Shown: in pieces, positions 51,634 to 59,677 of the stretch
Layout: each line of letters opens with the position of its first letter
Position numbering within the stretch: the first letter of the stretch is position 1
Translations under genes and position numbers: made by a program
Notes under the pieces: model-generated
What the model was told of the DNA's origin: nothing
What the model saw: only the letters and a program-made list of their open reading frames with translations
Databases searched by the model: none
DNA from: an uncultured Muribaculaceae bacterium
Lineage (GTDB): Bacteria; Bacteroidota; Bacteroidia; Bacteroidales; Muribaculaceae
Direction of reading: 5' to 3'
NCBI GenBank assembly: GCA_947381945.1
Contig: CANCXM010000001.1
Coordinates: 156,500 to 220,499 of the forward strand
DNA length: 64,000 bases

Positions 51634-51687
51634 GAGTTTGATGATTTTTTCGTTGGATTTTGATGAGTTTGCCCTGCGTTCGCTTTT

Positions 51688-52536
51688 TCAGGCATGGGTT
51701 ATCTCCGCTTCGGCATACTCGCCGAGTATCTTGAGGTCTTTGATGAGGGGTCTTACAGCTTCTATGGCCTGATGGTAGCGTACAAGGCTGTCGAAAGTGA
51801 CATCTACATAGAATCTGTATTCCCATTCGCGCCCGACAATAGGGGTCGACTGTATCTTCGAAAGATTGATGTCGTAGAAAGAGAGGATGGTCAACACCTT
51901 TGAGAGTGCTCCGTGTGTGTGGGGGAGGGTGAATACGATTGAAGCTTTGTTGATTTCGCGCTCAGCCGGTCCGATTTCCGATGCAAGCAGCGGGTCGGCT
52001 ATGATGAGGAAGCGGGTGAAGTTGCGCTTGTTGGTCTCGATGCTCTTTTCAAGTATGTTCAGGCCGTAGAGATTCGCGGCATATTCACCGCAGACTGCGG
52101 CATGACCGGTCAGCTTCCCTTCTGCTATCTCTTTCGCACTTCCGGCAGTGTCGAGATGCTCGACTATCTTGAGGTTGGGATGGCGGCGCAGGAACTGTTC
52201 GCACTGCATGAGGGCCATAGGATGGGAGTTGACTTCAGAAAGCTCGTCAATCTCCTGACCGGGGAGCGCACACAGGACGTGTGAGATTCTGAGTTTAAGC
52301 TCGCCGATGATGCGGAGATTGCTCTGCCGGAGCAATTCGTGATTTTGCAGCAGGCTTCCGGCGATGGTGTTCTCGATGGCCACGATTCCTAAGAGCGACG
52401 CATCTGTCGAGAGTGTGTCAAACATGGCCGGAAAAGTCTCGCAGGCTATTGTCTGAATCTCTTCATTGCCGAAATAAAGGTGAGCGGCGGCATCGTGATA
52501 GCATCCGGCCACACCCTGTATGGTGACTTTCTTCAT
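51688..52536 (-). CDS. pheA: Prephenate dehydratase
   Basis: This 282-residue enzyme makes phenylpyruvate. The N-terminal dehydratase domain (about 1-185) has IQGVAGCYHDAAA, VAIENTIAGSLLQNHELL, SHPMALMQCEQFL and the TRF motif in KRNFTRFLII. The ACT domain (about 200-280) has HTHGALSKVLTILSFYDINLSKIQSTPIVGREWEYRFYVD, where the usual ESRP is replaced by KIQS. The ACT domain suggests phenylalanine feedback control on top of transcription attenuation. No chorismate mutase part is fused. It is the first structural gene of the operon. Confidence 0.93.
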   Translation of the reverse strand: MKKVTIQGVAGCYHDAAAHLYFGNEEIQTIACETFPAMFDTLSTDASLLGIVAIENTIAGSLLQNHELLRQSNLRIIGELKLRISHVLCALPGQEIDELSEVNSHPMALMQCEQFLRRHPNLKIVEHLDTAGSAKEIAEGKLTGHAAVCGEYAANLYGLNILEKSIETNKRNFTRFLIIADPLLASEIGPAEREINKASIVFTLPHTHGALSKVLTILSFYDINLSKIQSTPIVGREWEYRFYVDVTFDSLVRYHQAIEAVRPLIKDLKILGEYAEAEITHA

Positions 52537-52583
52537 CTCTTCCTATATTAGACGTTAAAACACAATTAAATTCTTAACATATT

Positions 52584-52612
52584 AAAAAATCCCGTTCGGG
52601 TATGAACGGGAT
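52584..52612 (-). terminator. Attenuator terminator in the pheA leader
   Basis: On the minus strand AATCCCGTTC (52613-52604) pairs with GAACGGGATT (52597-52588) around a six-base loop, followed by a T-run to 52584. This ends the leader transcript before pheA unless the antiterminator forms. Confidence 0.9.
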
Positions 52613-52673
52613 TATATGATTTGGAAAAATATTTCGCAGGTATGTGAAAAATTTACGCGTGCAAATCCCGTTC
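52604..52673 (-). promoter_or_regulatory. Antiterminator pair of the Phe/Tyr attenuator
   Basis: The strand GAACGGGATT (minus strand, 52673-52664) directly follows the leader stop codon. It can pair over 10 bp with AATCCCGTTC (52613-52604), the same strand the terminator uses. It is identical to the terminator 3' strand, so the two hairpins are mutually exclusive, the classic 1:2 versus 2:3 attenuator layout. Confidence 0.88.
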
Positions 52674-52730
52674 TTATTTTTTGTCAAAATAAAAATAATA
52701 AAAAAACGGATATGCGTAAAATCGTGTCAT
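52674..52730 (-). CDS. Phe/Tyr leader peptide of the aromatic amino acid operon
   Basis: An 18-codon ORF on the minus strand encodes MTRFYAYPFFYYFYFDKK, with 5 Phe and 5 Tyr, 10 aromatic residues out of 18. Seven aromatic codons are consecutive (positions 9-15). The stop TAA (52676-52674) abuts the antiterminator strand. If charged tRNA-Phe or tRNA-Tyr is scarce, the ribosome stalls in the aromatic run, leaves strand 1 free and lets the antiterminator form. If both are plentiful, the ribosome reaches the stop, covers strand 1 and the terminator forms. The promoter is about 60 bp upstream and pheA starts 137 bp downstream. The ORF is too short for ordinary gene finders. Confidence 0.85.
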   Translation of the reverse strand: MTRFYAYPFFYYFYFDKK

Positions 52731-52790
52731 CTTTTGAAAATTTTTCTTTTTTCTGTATTTAAAAATTGGTTTTCCTTTTAATTCGTAGTG

Positions 52791-52821
52791 CAAAGGTAGG
52801 GATTATTTACTAAACACCAAA
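52791..52821 (-). promoter_or_regulatory. Promoter of the pheA operon
   Basis: On the minus strand TTTG (52821-52818) and TACCTTTG (52798-52791) are 19 bp apart, an exact consensus match. The predicted transcript start (about 52784) gives about 54 bases before the leader ATG. Confidence 0.8.
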
Positions 52822-52874
52822 TATATTCATGGAAAAATTAAAAATTTTAACTGCAATAGATGTTTCGATGCTTT

Positions 52875-55800
52875 TCACACCACTTCGACTATCTGTCCGG
52901 AGTCGAGGTAGTAGAGGAAGCCTCTGACGTTTTTGTGGCCGAGGTGTGAGAGTAGACCGACGTATTCCTTGACCTGTTTCAGATAGCGTTGCGGTTTCTG
53001 GGTTCCGCTCTTGAAGTCGATGACGTCAACATATCCATCGGCTGTCCAGACGACGCGGTCAGGACGGCGGGAGTCGTCACCACCGATTGCTATCGGACGC
53101 TCAATCATCACCTTTTCAAATCCTGCAAACCATCTTTCGGCTCTCGGGTCGTTGACTCGCTGCATGATGATTGAATGGATTTCAGCGATGTCACCGGTGG
53201 TGAGTTCCTTGGCCTTTTTTGAATGTCGGAGATTGTTGATGGCCACACTGACATCGTTGACTGTTGTTATGTCGGCCATCGTGTCGTGGAGCATTATGCC
53301 TCGGTCGCGTGCATCCTCGATGTTGTAATACTTGTCTTCAAGCGTTGTGTTGGCCCAGATGTTGCGCTGTGTGCAAGTGTAGTAGGCACCCATGTCGTAG
53401 AGTTCGGCGGGAGTCAGTGCCGTTTTGTCTGCTTTTTCTTTCTCTTCGGCTTTGGTTGGTGAGCCTATTGTCACCACTCCGTCAGTCATGGCAAAGGATG
53501 TGAAGGGAGAGATGCCGTCAAAACTGTCCTCGCTCTCGAGCTCACGGCAGAAGTCGGGCGTACACATTTCTATTGCATCGCAGATGTCGACCGACATGTT
53601 TTTAGCGCGAGCCGACGGCTCAGGCAGTCCGATGTGGAGTTCGTTGACTGCGCGGGTGAAGGCTACATAAAGCAGATTGACGGTGTCAAGTTTCTTCTGT
53701 GCGCTGACCTCTTCATAGCGGGCCTCGAACGGGGTGCCGCGCATCGCCGATGAAAGTTCAAGCGGGAGCATTGGGGGTAACATGTCGGACGGGATACCGG
53801 GGATTTCCTTGATTTCAAACCAGGCCGGTTCCGGACGGTTGCTCTCGGTCATCTCTGCAAAGGGTATGTGGACGCAGGGATATTCAAGACCTTTCGATTT
53901 ATGGATGGTGAGGATATTCAGTGCACTTTCGTCCTGCGCTCCGGCAACGGGTGTGGAATATCCCTTCTCGTCCCACCAGTTGAGGAAGGAGCGAATGTCG
54001 CCGTGTCCACGGCTGACGAATTCGGTGACGAGGTCCTGAAAGGCGTTGATATATAGATTCTCAGAAGTGAGCTGCGCTTCTGGAATGTAGGTAGAAACGA
54101 TTTCTTCGACGAGTGAGATGAGGTCGACGGATGTGGCCGACATTCCTGCAAATGCTGTCTCCTCTCCATCCTGATTCTCTTCGCTTGTTTCCGCAGGAGA
54201 TTCGTGAATCTTGATTGCCTTGACGAGAGCTGCGGATGATGACGATCCGAGGCTTTTCTCGTTCTCGAAACTGTTGATAAGGGCGGCAATCTCGCGTTTT
54301 GTTTTCTTTTTTGGATTCGTTGCGAAATCCGTGGCGCTGATGAGGCGCAGGCGGCTGACAATCAGACCTACCGTGGGGGAATTTCCGAGGAAAAGCGATG
54401 CGTCGGATACGATTCGGAAATACGGGAAATCCGGATCGGCTTTGACGGTCTCCTCAAGATGCTTGATGATTGTGTTGCCTTCGTCGCGCTTTCTTACAAG
54501 GATGGCAATGTCGCCCGGCTTGTAGCCCGACGACAGTTGGCGACGCAGTTCTGTCGTGAGATTTTCGAGCGCCTCGGGAAGCCAATCCGATTTCTTTGCA
54601 CCGGTGTAGGTCTTCACTCTGACGTAGCCACGGTGCGAGCTGTGTTTCTTTGAAATCTGTTGCGCGACGTTGGAGTATATCTCTTCGTAGCCGAGATTTC
54701 TGACGAGTGCCGAGAAGAAGGTGTTGTTGAACTGTATGACATCCGCCGATGAACGCCAGTTGGTGTTTTCCGCGATGCTGTCGCCACGGACGCTGCTGCG
54801 CCCGACCGCAAGGCGGTCTTTGTGAAGATTGTGGAGCAGTGAGGGGTCGCTGTTGCGGAAGCGGTAGATACACTGTTTTTCATCACCGATGACGAGGTTG
54901 TCATGGTCTTGCGAGAGGCTTTCGGCAATGAGCGGGTAGATATTGCTCCATTGGCTGAACGATGTGTCCTGAAACTCGTCAATCAGATAGTGTTTGAACC
55001 AAACGCCGACCCTTTCATAAAGAAACGGAGCATCCTCCTGCCCGATGATTCTTGAAATGAGTGCGTTGGTGTCACTGAGCAGGATTGTGGAGTTTTCCCT
55101 GCGGTATTTGTCGATGTATTCCGAAAGCGAAGCAAGGAGTCCGAGCTGATAGAGGTTGGATGCTATCAGGCGCAGTGTCCCGACATTCTCAGCGCTGAAC
55201 TTCACCATGTCGAGTGCCTTTGCCAATGCTCCGTCGAGGCTCTCGGGAGGGAGTGGCGAACCCTTTTTCGGTTTCTTATAGGCGGTGCTGATGTCGTCCA
55301 TCGCATCGGCGAGGGTCTTGCTGTAACCGTCGGGGGAGTAACCTCCGTTGGCCCATTTCCGCAGTCCGTTGACGATGTGCAGCTTGACCACCTCTTTCAT
55401 CCCTGTTGAGCTGATCATTTCGAGAGCACTTTCACAGGCCTCTTCCGTCTGCCGTTTTATCTGCCGTAGCTGTGAGTAGACGCGGTTCTTGAAATCGTTG
55501 AACTTTGTCTCATCTGACAGATAGCCGAGCAATGCTTCCTCGTTTTCGCGATAAACGTCATCCGTGATTTTGTCAATGAACTTGATGAGGTTGCGGTGAA
55601 TCGGTAGAGAGCGGTTGAACACATTGAACGGCATTCCATCCTCTATGAGCTGTGTCATGTAGCTCGACAGCCAGTTGATGAGATATGTCGTGCGCTTGGT
55701 TTCCTCACCGTGGTTCAGATCCTGCAACAGTTTGTCGACGCTCATGCCGATGATGGCTTCATCGTTCAGTTCAAGCTCATAGTTACCGGCAACCTCCGCT

Positions 55801-56210
55801 TCGCGGGCAAACGAACGCAGGATGGTCTGGAAGAATGAGTCGATGGTCGAGACGCTGAAGAAGTTGAAGTCATAGAGCAGGTCGCGCAACGCACGGGCTG
55901 CCGTGGTGCGCAGATCTTCGCGTGAGCAATTGAATGTCGAGCAAAGGTCGTCGGAATAGGGGCTTTCCTTTGTCCATCCCTTTTCAAGTCCCGCAATCAC
56001 CGCAAGTTCGTGGATGATACGGGTTTTCATCTCTTCGGTAGCCTTGTTTGTGAAGGTGATGGCAAGCACCGAGCGGTGCGCTCCGCCTCCACGGCGGTTC
56101 AGTCTGTAGCGACCCTCCTCGTCCTTGTAGCCAAGTATCAGTTTGATGTATTCGCGGGCGAGTGTGAAGGTCTTTCCGGAACCGGCGGATGCTTTGTAGA
56201 TGTTGATCAT
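52875..56210 (-). CDS. AddA/RecB-like UvrD-family helicase-nuclease
   Basis: This 1111-residue protein is a superfamily 1A helicase fused to a PD-(D/E)XK nuclease, likely the AddA-like subunit of a double-strand-break processing complex. It starts INIYKASAGSGKTFTLAREY (Walker A) and has AITFTNKATEEMKTRI, LIDEFQDTSFSQW (Walker B), IGDEKQCIYRFRNSDPSLL, LTIHKSKGLEYPCVHIPF and LLYVAFTRAVNELHIG. The C-terminal nuclease motif is YVDVIDFKSGT with Q-x-x-x-Y after it. An AddB-like partner is not in the window; it may be encoded elsewhere. Confidence 0.9.
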   Translation of the reverse strand: MINIYKASAGSGKTFTLAREYIKLILGYKDEEGRYRLNRRGGGAHRSVLAITFTNKATEEMKTRIIHELAVIAGLEKGWTKESPYSDDLCSTFNCSREDLRTTAARALRDLLYDFNFFSVSTIDSFFQTILRSFAREAEVAGNYELELNDEAIIGMSVDKLLQDLNHGEETKRTTYLINWLSSYMTQLIEDGMPFNVFNRSLPIHRNLIKFIDKITDDVYRENEEALLGYLSDETKFNDFKNRVYSQLRQIKRQTEEACESALEMISSTGMKEVVKLHIVNGLRKWANGGYSPDGYSKTLADAMDDISTAYKKPKKGSPLPPESLDGALAKALDMVKFSAENVGTLRLIASNLYQLGLLASLSEYIDKYRRENSTILLSDTNALISRIIGQEDAPFLYERVGVWFKHYLIDEFQDTSFSQWSNIYPLIAESLSQDHDNLVIGDEKQCIYRFRNSDPSLLHNLHKDRLAVGRSSVRGDSIAENTNWRSSADVIQFNNTFFSALVRNLGYEEIYSNVAQQISKKHSSHRGYVRVKTYTGAKKSDWLPEALENLTTELRRQLSSGYKPGDIAILVRKRDEGNTIIKHLEETVKADPDFPYFRIVSDASLFLGNSPTVGLIVSRLRLISATDFATNPKKKTKREIAALINSFENEKSLGSSSSAALVKAIKIHESPAETSEENQDGEETAFAGMSATSVDLISLVEEIVSTYIPEAQLTSENLYINAFQDLVTEFVSRGHGDIRSFLNWWDEKGYSTPVAGAQDESALNILTIHKSKGLEYPCVHIPFAEMTESNRPEPAWFEIKEIPGIPSDMLPPMLPLELSSAMRGTPFEARYEEVSAQKKLDTVNLLYVAFTRAVNELHIGLPEPSARAKNMSVDICDAIEMCTPDFCRELESEDSFDGISPFTSFAMTDGVVTIGSPTKAEEKEKADKTALTPAELYDMGAYYTCTQRNIWANTTLEDKYYNIEDARDRGIMLHDTMADITTVNDVSVAINNLRHSKKAKELTTGDIAEIHSIIMQRVNDPRAERWFAGFEKVMIERPIAIGGDDSRRPDRVVWTADGYVDVIDFKSGTQKPQRYLKQVKEYVGLLSHLGHKNVRGFLYYLDSGQIVEVV

Positions 56211-56266
56211 TCCGAAGGGATGCTGTTTTTTATTTCACCAATTTATAAAGCCTCACTTTTCTATGG

Positions 56267-56310
56267 AGTCTCACTTCACTTTGTTTATGTAGCCTCACTT
56301 CACTTTGTAG
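56267..56310. repeat. Short direct repeat at the end of yciH
   Basis: CTCACTTCACTTTGT is repeated around 56270 and 56294 (the second copy contains the yciH stop and last codons), with a third, imperfect copy just before. A small tandem duplication of the gene end is the simplest reading. Confidence 0.55.
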
Positions 56311-56615
56311 CCCAATTCGCGGAGGATGGCTTTCATTTCATCAGCTCTTTCTCCTTGAATCAGAATCTCTCCTCCACGGGCCGAACCTCCGGTGGAGAGG
56401 CGGGTCTTGAGTTTCGAGGCTACCGTTTTCAGTTCGTCGTCGCCGCAGGTGAAACCGGCGGCTATTGTGGCGGTCTTGCCCTTGCGGCCCTTTCGGTCGA
56501 TGCTGACCTCGATGACGTCGGCGGCTTTCTCGGTCTTTTCCTCTTCGGGGATGAATTCTTCATGCGAAAGCTCGCCTGAGCTGACTTTCTGAGCCAGTAT
56601 GTCTTTCCAATCCAT
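56295..56615 (-). CDS. yciH: SUI1/eIF1-family translation factor (YciH-like)
   Basis: This 106-residue protein has a charged N-terminal tail (to about 40), then an SUI1 domain: VIEVSIDRKGRKGKTATIAAGF, LKTVASKLKTRLSTGGSARGGEILIQGERADEMKAILRELGYKVK. The basic GGSARGG-type loop is typical. SUI1 homologues in bacteria influence start-site fidelity, though the exact role is unclear. It lies 84 bp upstream of the addA-like gene. Confidence 0.9.
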   Translation of the reverse strand: MDWKDILAQKVSSGELSHEEFIPEEEKTEKAADVIEVSIDRKGRKGKTATIAAGFTCGDDELKTVASKLKTRLSTGGSARGGEILIQGERADEMKAILRELGYKVK

Positions 56616-56663
56616 TTCTGTATGGTGTATGGTGAATTATTCGGAATGAATGTAGCGGTTGGC

Positions 56664-57158
56664 TTACTCGCCGATTGAGTCCGGATGCTCGACATGGTCA
56701 ATGTCCATCCCGACAGTGTCGTCTACATTCGGGTCGCAATCATGGTCGGTCGGGATTTCCCTCGGATTGTCGAGGGTATGGACGATTGTTGAAAGTGTCA
56801 TGGCATATTTGTCCTGATCAAAGGGTAGAGAGGCATAGTATGCCCGTGCGGAGTCAGCGTTGATGCTGAATGCGTCGCGGAAACACTGCACGGCAAACTC
56901 AACATCCTCCGGGTCGTCGGAGCGTTCGTTGAGCTGCATGTAGAGAATCGACAGTCTTGCCATCTGTTTTGCTTCCATTCCGGAATTGCCTTTGTTTTTA
57001 AGGATATGGTTGCAAAGCTCGCGGGTGGCGCTGACATTTTCATTGGCCAGTGCGAGCTCAGCCGATGAAATCTGGTCGCTGACGGAGTCAGAACCGCCGC
57101 AAGCACCGAGCATCATAGCTCCGCCTGTCACAATGCTGATTAAAAGCGCGTGTCTCAT
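56664..57158 (-). CDS. Lipoprotein with TPR-like helices
   Basis: The chosen start gives 164 residues: MRHALLISIVTGGAMMLGACGG with lipobox LGAC. A helical region (about 30-120) resembles one or two TPR units (SSAELALANENVSATRELCNHILKN ... LSILYMQLNERSDDPEDVEFAVQCFRDAFSINADSA). An acidic Asp/His-rich tail (TDHDCDPNVDDTVGMDIDHVEHPD) ends it. ATG 57158 is preferred over a codon 15 residues upstream because it puts the signal at the N terminus. Function unknown. Confidence 0.7.
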   Translation of the reverse strand: MRHALLISIVTGGAMMLGACGGSDSVSDQISSAELALANENVSATRELCNHILKNKGNSGMEAKQMARLSILYMQLNERSDDPEDVEFAVQCFRDAFSINADSARAYYASLPFDQDKYAMTLSTIVHTLDNPREIPTDHDCDPNVDDTVGMDIDHVEHPDSIGE

Positions 57159-57234
57159 ATAAATTGAAAAAGGAATAAATATCTTAAAACTGAAACCTGA
57201 CAACTACTGACTGAAAACTATCAACTGACAACTC

Positions 57235-57630
57235 TCAATTCCTTCTCTGATAGAGGTAAGAGATTCCGCCTGTCTCAAGCTGGAGGGAGAAATCGTTGTG
57301 CCCGACAACCTTCTGTGCCACTCTTGTCGGGATGTTGGCAATCAGAGTGCTGTCCCCTTCAAAAGTCAGCGACGCAGGGTCGAGGTCAATTATCAGCGAG
57401 TCATTTTCCACGTTCCATTTTCCCTCGACACTATAGGTCAGCACTCCCGGTTTGATTGCCCTGATGATACAGCTTGCGTTCTTGTGCAACTCCATCACCG
57501 GTTCTGTCTGCGAAAGCTCGGTGTTATAATATGTACCGACGATTTCCTTGGCCTCCTTGCTCAGATTAGAGCATCCGCACATCAATGTGAGTGCGGCAAG
57601 TGCCGAGGTAAAACGGATGGATGGTTTCAT
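57235..57630 (-). CDS. Small lipoprotein, possibly lipocalin-like
   Basis: This 131-residue protein has an SPII signal with lipobox LMCGC (Cys at about 20). A short beta-rich domain follows (EIVGTYYNTELSQTEPVMELHKNASCIIRAIKPGVLTYSVEGKWNVENDSLIIDLDPASLTFEG), like small lipocalin-type lipoproteins of Bacteroidota that start with a G-x-Y/W motif. Function unknown. It lies between the TPR-like lipoprotein and pyrD on the same strand, and short CAACT/CTGACAACT repeats precede it at about 57190-57235. Confidence 0.7.
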   Translation of the reverse strand: MKPSIRFTSALAALTLMCGCSNLSKEAKEIVGTYYNTELSQTEPVMELHKNASCIIRAIKPGVLTYSVEGKWNVENDSLIIDLDPASLTFEGDSTLIANIPTRVAQKVVGHNDFSLQLETGGISYLYQRRN

Positions 57631-57704
57631 TTTTGTTTGATTATGATGCTATTCTGTTATATCTTTTTTGTTGCTCCGGGTGCATTCCCGGTTGAAAGCT
57701 ACGG

Positions 57705-58613
57705 TCAGATGCAACCGACGATTTCGTTGATGTCGCTGATGCCGTGGCGTTGGCAGTAATCCTCCATGTAGTCAATCACCTTCATGGTGACAGCGGGGTC
57801 AACGAAATTGGCAGTGCCGATTTCAATCGCTCTTGCTCCTGCAAGCATGAACTCAATCGCGTCGCGTCCGTTCATGATGCCTCCGAGGCCGACCACGGGT
57901 ATCTTTACGGCCTTTGCCACCTGCCAGACCATTCTCACTGCCACGGGGCGCACTGCCGGTCCTGACAGACCTCCGGTCACGGTCGAAAGATGCGGACGAC
58001 GTTTCTCGACATCAATCGACATGCCCATGAGGGTATTGATGAGCGAGACAGAATCGGCACCCTCGGCTTCGACCGCACGGGCGATGTCGGCGATGGAAGT
58101 GACGTTGGGCGAAAGTTTGACGATGAGAGTCTTTCCGGGGTAAGCCTCGCGCACGGCCTTTGTGACGGCGGCGGCCCCGCTTGTTGTCGTTCCGAACGCC
58201 ATGCCACCCTCCTTCACGTTGGGGCAGGAGATATTGACCTCAATAGCCTTCACTCCGTCGAGCGGATGCAGACGGCGGGCGGTTTCGGCATAATCATCGA
58301 CGTTGGCTCCCGAGACGTTGACAATGAGATGCGATTTGTAATCCTTGATGCGGGGATAGATGTGTTCGATGAAGTAATCCACACCCTTGTTCTGCAGACC
58401 GACGGCGTTGAGCATACCGGCCGGTGTCTCGACCATGCGCGGATAGTCGTTGCCCTGACGCGGATTGAGAGTCGTACCCTTGATGATATATGCACCGAGA
58501 CGGTTAATGTCGATGAACGGGGTGAACTCCTCGCCGTAGCCGAATGTGCCGGAGGCCGTCATCACGGGGTTCTGAAGCTCAAGGCCTCCGATGTTGACTG
58601 AAAGATTTGCCAT
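57705..58613 (-). CDS. pyrD: Dihydroorotate dehydrogenase (type 1B catalytic subunit)
   Basis: This 302-residue FMN enzyme oxidises dihydroorotate to orotate. It has [26 protein letters not shown], the catalytic Cys in [12 protein letters not shown] near residue 130, LIVKLSPNV and [26 protein letters not shown]. It works with PyrK, encoded 1 bp upstream on the same strand. The pair makes pyrimidine synthesis NAD+-linked. Confidence 0.95.
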   Translation of the reverse strand: MANLSVNIGGLELQNPVMTASGTFGYGEEFTPFIDINRLGAYIIKGTTLNPRQGNDYPRMVETPAGMLNAVGLQNKGVDYFIEHIYPRIKDYKSHLIVNVSGANVDDYAETARRLHPLDGVKAIEVNISCPNVKEGGMAFGTTTSGAAAVTKAVREAYPGKTLIVKLSPNVTSIADIARAVEAEGADSVSLINTLMGMSIDVEKRRPHLSTVTGGLSGPAVRPVAVRMVWQVAKAVKIPVVGLGGIMNGRDAIEFMLAGARAIEIGTANFVDPAVTMKVIDYMEDYCQRHGISDINEIVGCI

Positions 58614-58614
58614 T

Positions 58615-59385
58615 TTATTCCCAAGTTAATTCGTTAATGTTGAACACCGGACCCTCGGTGCAGACGCAGACGTTGCCTTTGACTGTCTTTTCCACGCAGC
58701 AGAGACATGCTCCGAGTCCGCAGGCCATCATGTTTTCAAGCGAGACTTCGCAATCGACGCCGTTCTGACGGGCCACTTTTGCGACGGCTTTCATCATCGG
58801 TGCCGGTCCGCAGCAATAGTAGCGTGTGGCCTTTTCTGACAGACAGGGATGGGCTGTCACGAAGCCTTTCACGCCCTCGGAGCCATCTTCCGTGCAGACA
58901 TGCACTTTTCCGACGGCTTTGAAGTCGTCGAGCGATAGAAGGTCGGCGACTGTGCGCGCTCCGAGCAGGAATTCAGGCTCGAATCCTTTTTCCTTGAGAA
59001 CTTTTCCGAGATAGAGCAGGGGAGCCACGCCGACACCGCCTCCGATGAGAATCAGTCGCGCTCCTGCAGGGGCCTCGGTTGAAAATCCGTTGCCAAGCGG
59101 GAGGAGCAGATTCAGTCGCTCGCCGGCTTTCATATCAATAAGGGCGGAGGTGCCACGGCCTGCGTTACGGACGAGAAGTGTAAGGATGTTGGCTTGACGG
59201 TCCACATCGTTGATGGAGATAGGACGGCGGAGAAGGACTCCGGGAGTTTCCACTGCGACCTCCACGAATTGTCCGGGCAACATTTCCGGAAGTATGCTTC
59301 CGTCGGCCGGTGCAAGGCGCATCTTGCAATATGCTTCTCCGATTTTGCAATTGTCAATGATGATGAAATCTTTAACTTGTTTCAT
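58615..59385 (-). CDS. pyrK: Dihydroorotate dehydrogenase electron transfer subunit
   Basis: This 256-residue FAD/[2Fe-2S] protein passes electrons from PyrD to NAD+. It has an FAD domain with [12 protein letters not shown], a nucleotide-binding part with [25 protein letters not shown] and [12 protein letters not shown], and a cluster site [12 protein letters not shown] ... CVCTEGPVF near the C terminus. It is the first gene of the pyrK-pyrD pair. Confidence 0.95.
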   Translation of the reverse strand: MKQVKDFIIIDNCKIGEAYCKMRLAPADGSILPEMLPGQFVEVAVETPGVLLRRPISINDVDRQANILTLLVRNAGRGTSALIDMKAGERLNLLLPLGNGFSTEAPAGARLILIGGGVGVAPLLYLGKVLKEKGFEPEFLLGARTVADLLSLDDFKAVGKVHVCTEDGSEGVKGFVTAHPCLSEKATRYYCCGPAPMMKAVAKVARQNGVDCEVSLENMMACGLGACLCCVEKTVKGNVCVCTEGPVFNINELTWE

Positions 59386-59472
59386 GGTTGACTGTATGAC
59401 ATTTTCAGTTCATTCAGGCCGAAGATGCACGGCGGACCGGTTTATTGTCGCCGTGGCACACTTCGACCACTA

Positions 59473-59503
59473 CAAAAGTAATACTTTCCCCTCAAATTTC
59501 AAA
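59473..59503 (-). promoter_or_regulatory. Promoter of pyrK-pyrD
   Basis: On the minus strand TTTG (59503-59500) and TACTTTTG (59480-59473) are 19 bp apart, an exact consensus match, about 88 bp before pyrK. Confidence 0.7.
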
Positions 59504-59542
59504 AAGCGCCGTCAAAAACATCTTCGGACACCTTATTTTTAT

Positions 59543-59550
59543 TAACTTTG
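59543..59550 (+). promoter_or_regulatory. Probable -7 element for the pectate lyase gene
   Basis: TAACTTTG matches TAnnTTTG, about 128 bp before the start codon. No good -33 element is seen at the usual distance, so an activator may be needed. Confidence 0.4.
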
Positions 59551-59677
59551 CCGGGGAATTACCATGAATCTTTCGGATTACGATGGCCGTTACGCGTTTC
59601 CGGTATTAAAAACCTGTCACAGAAATCATCATAACAAATATAGAAATCACCTTAAAATTTAAAATCTTGCCATTTAT

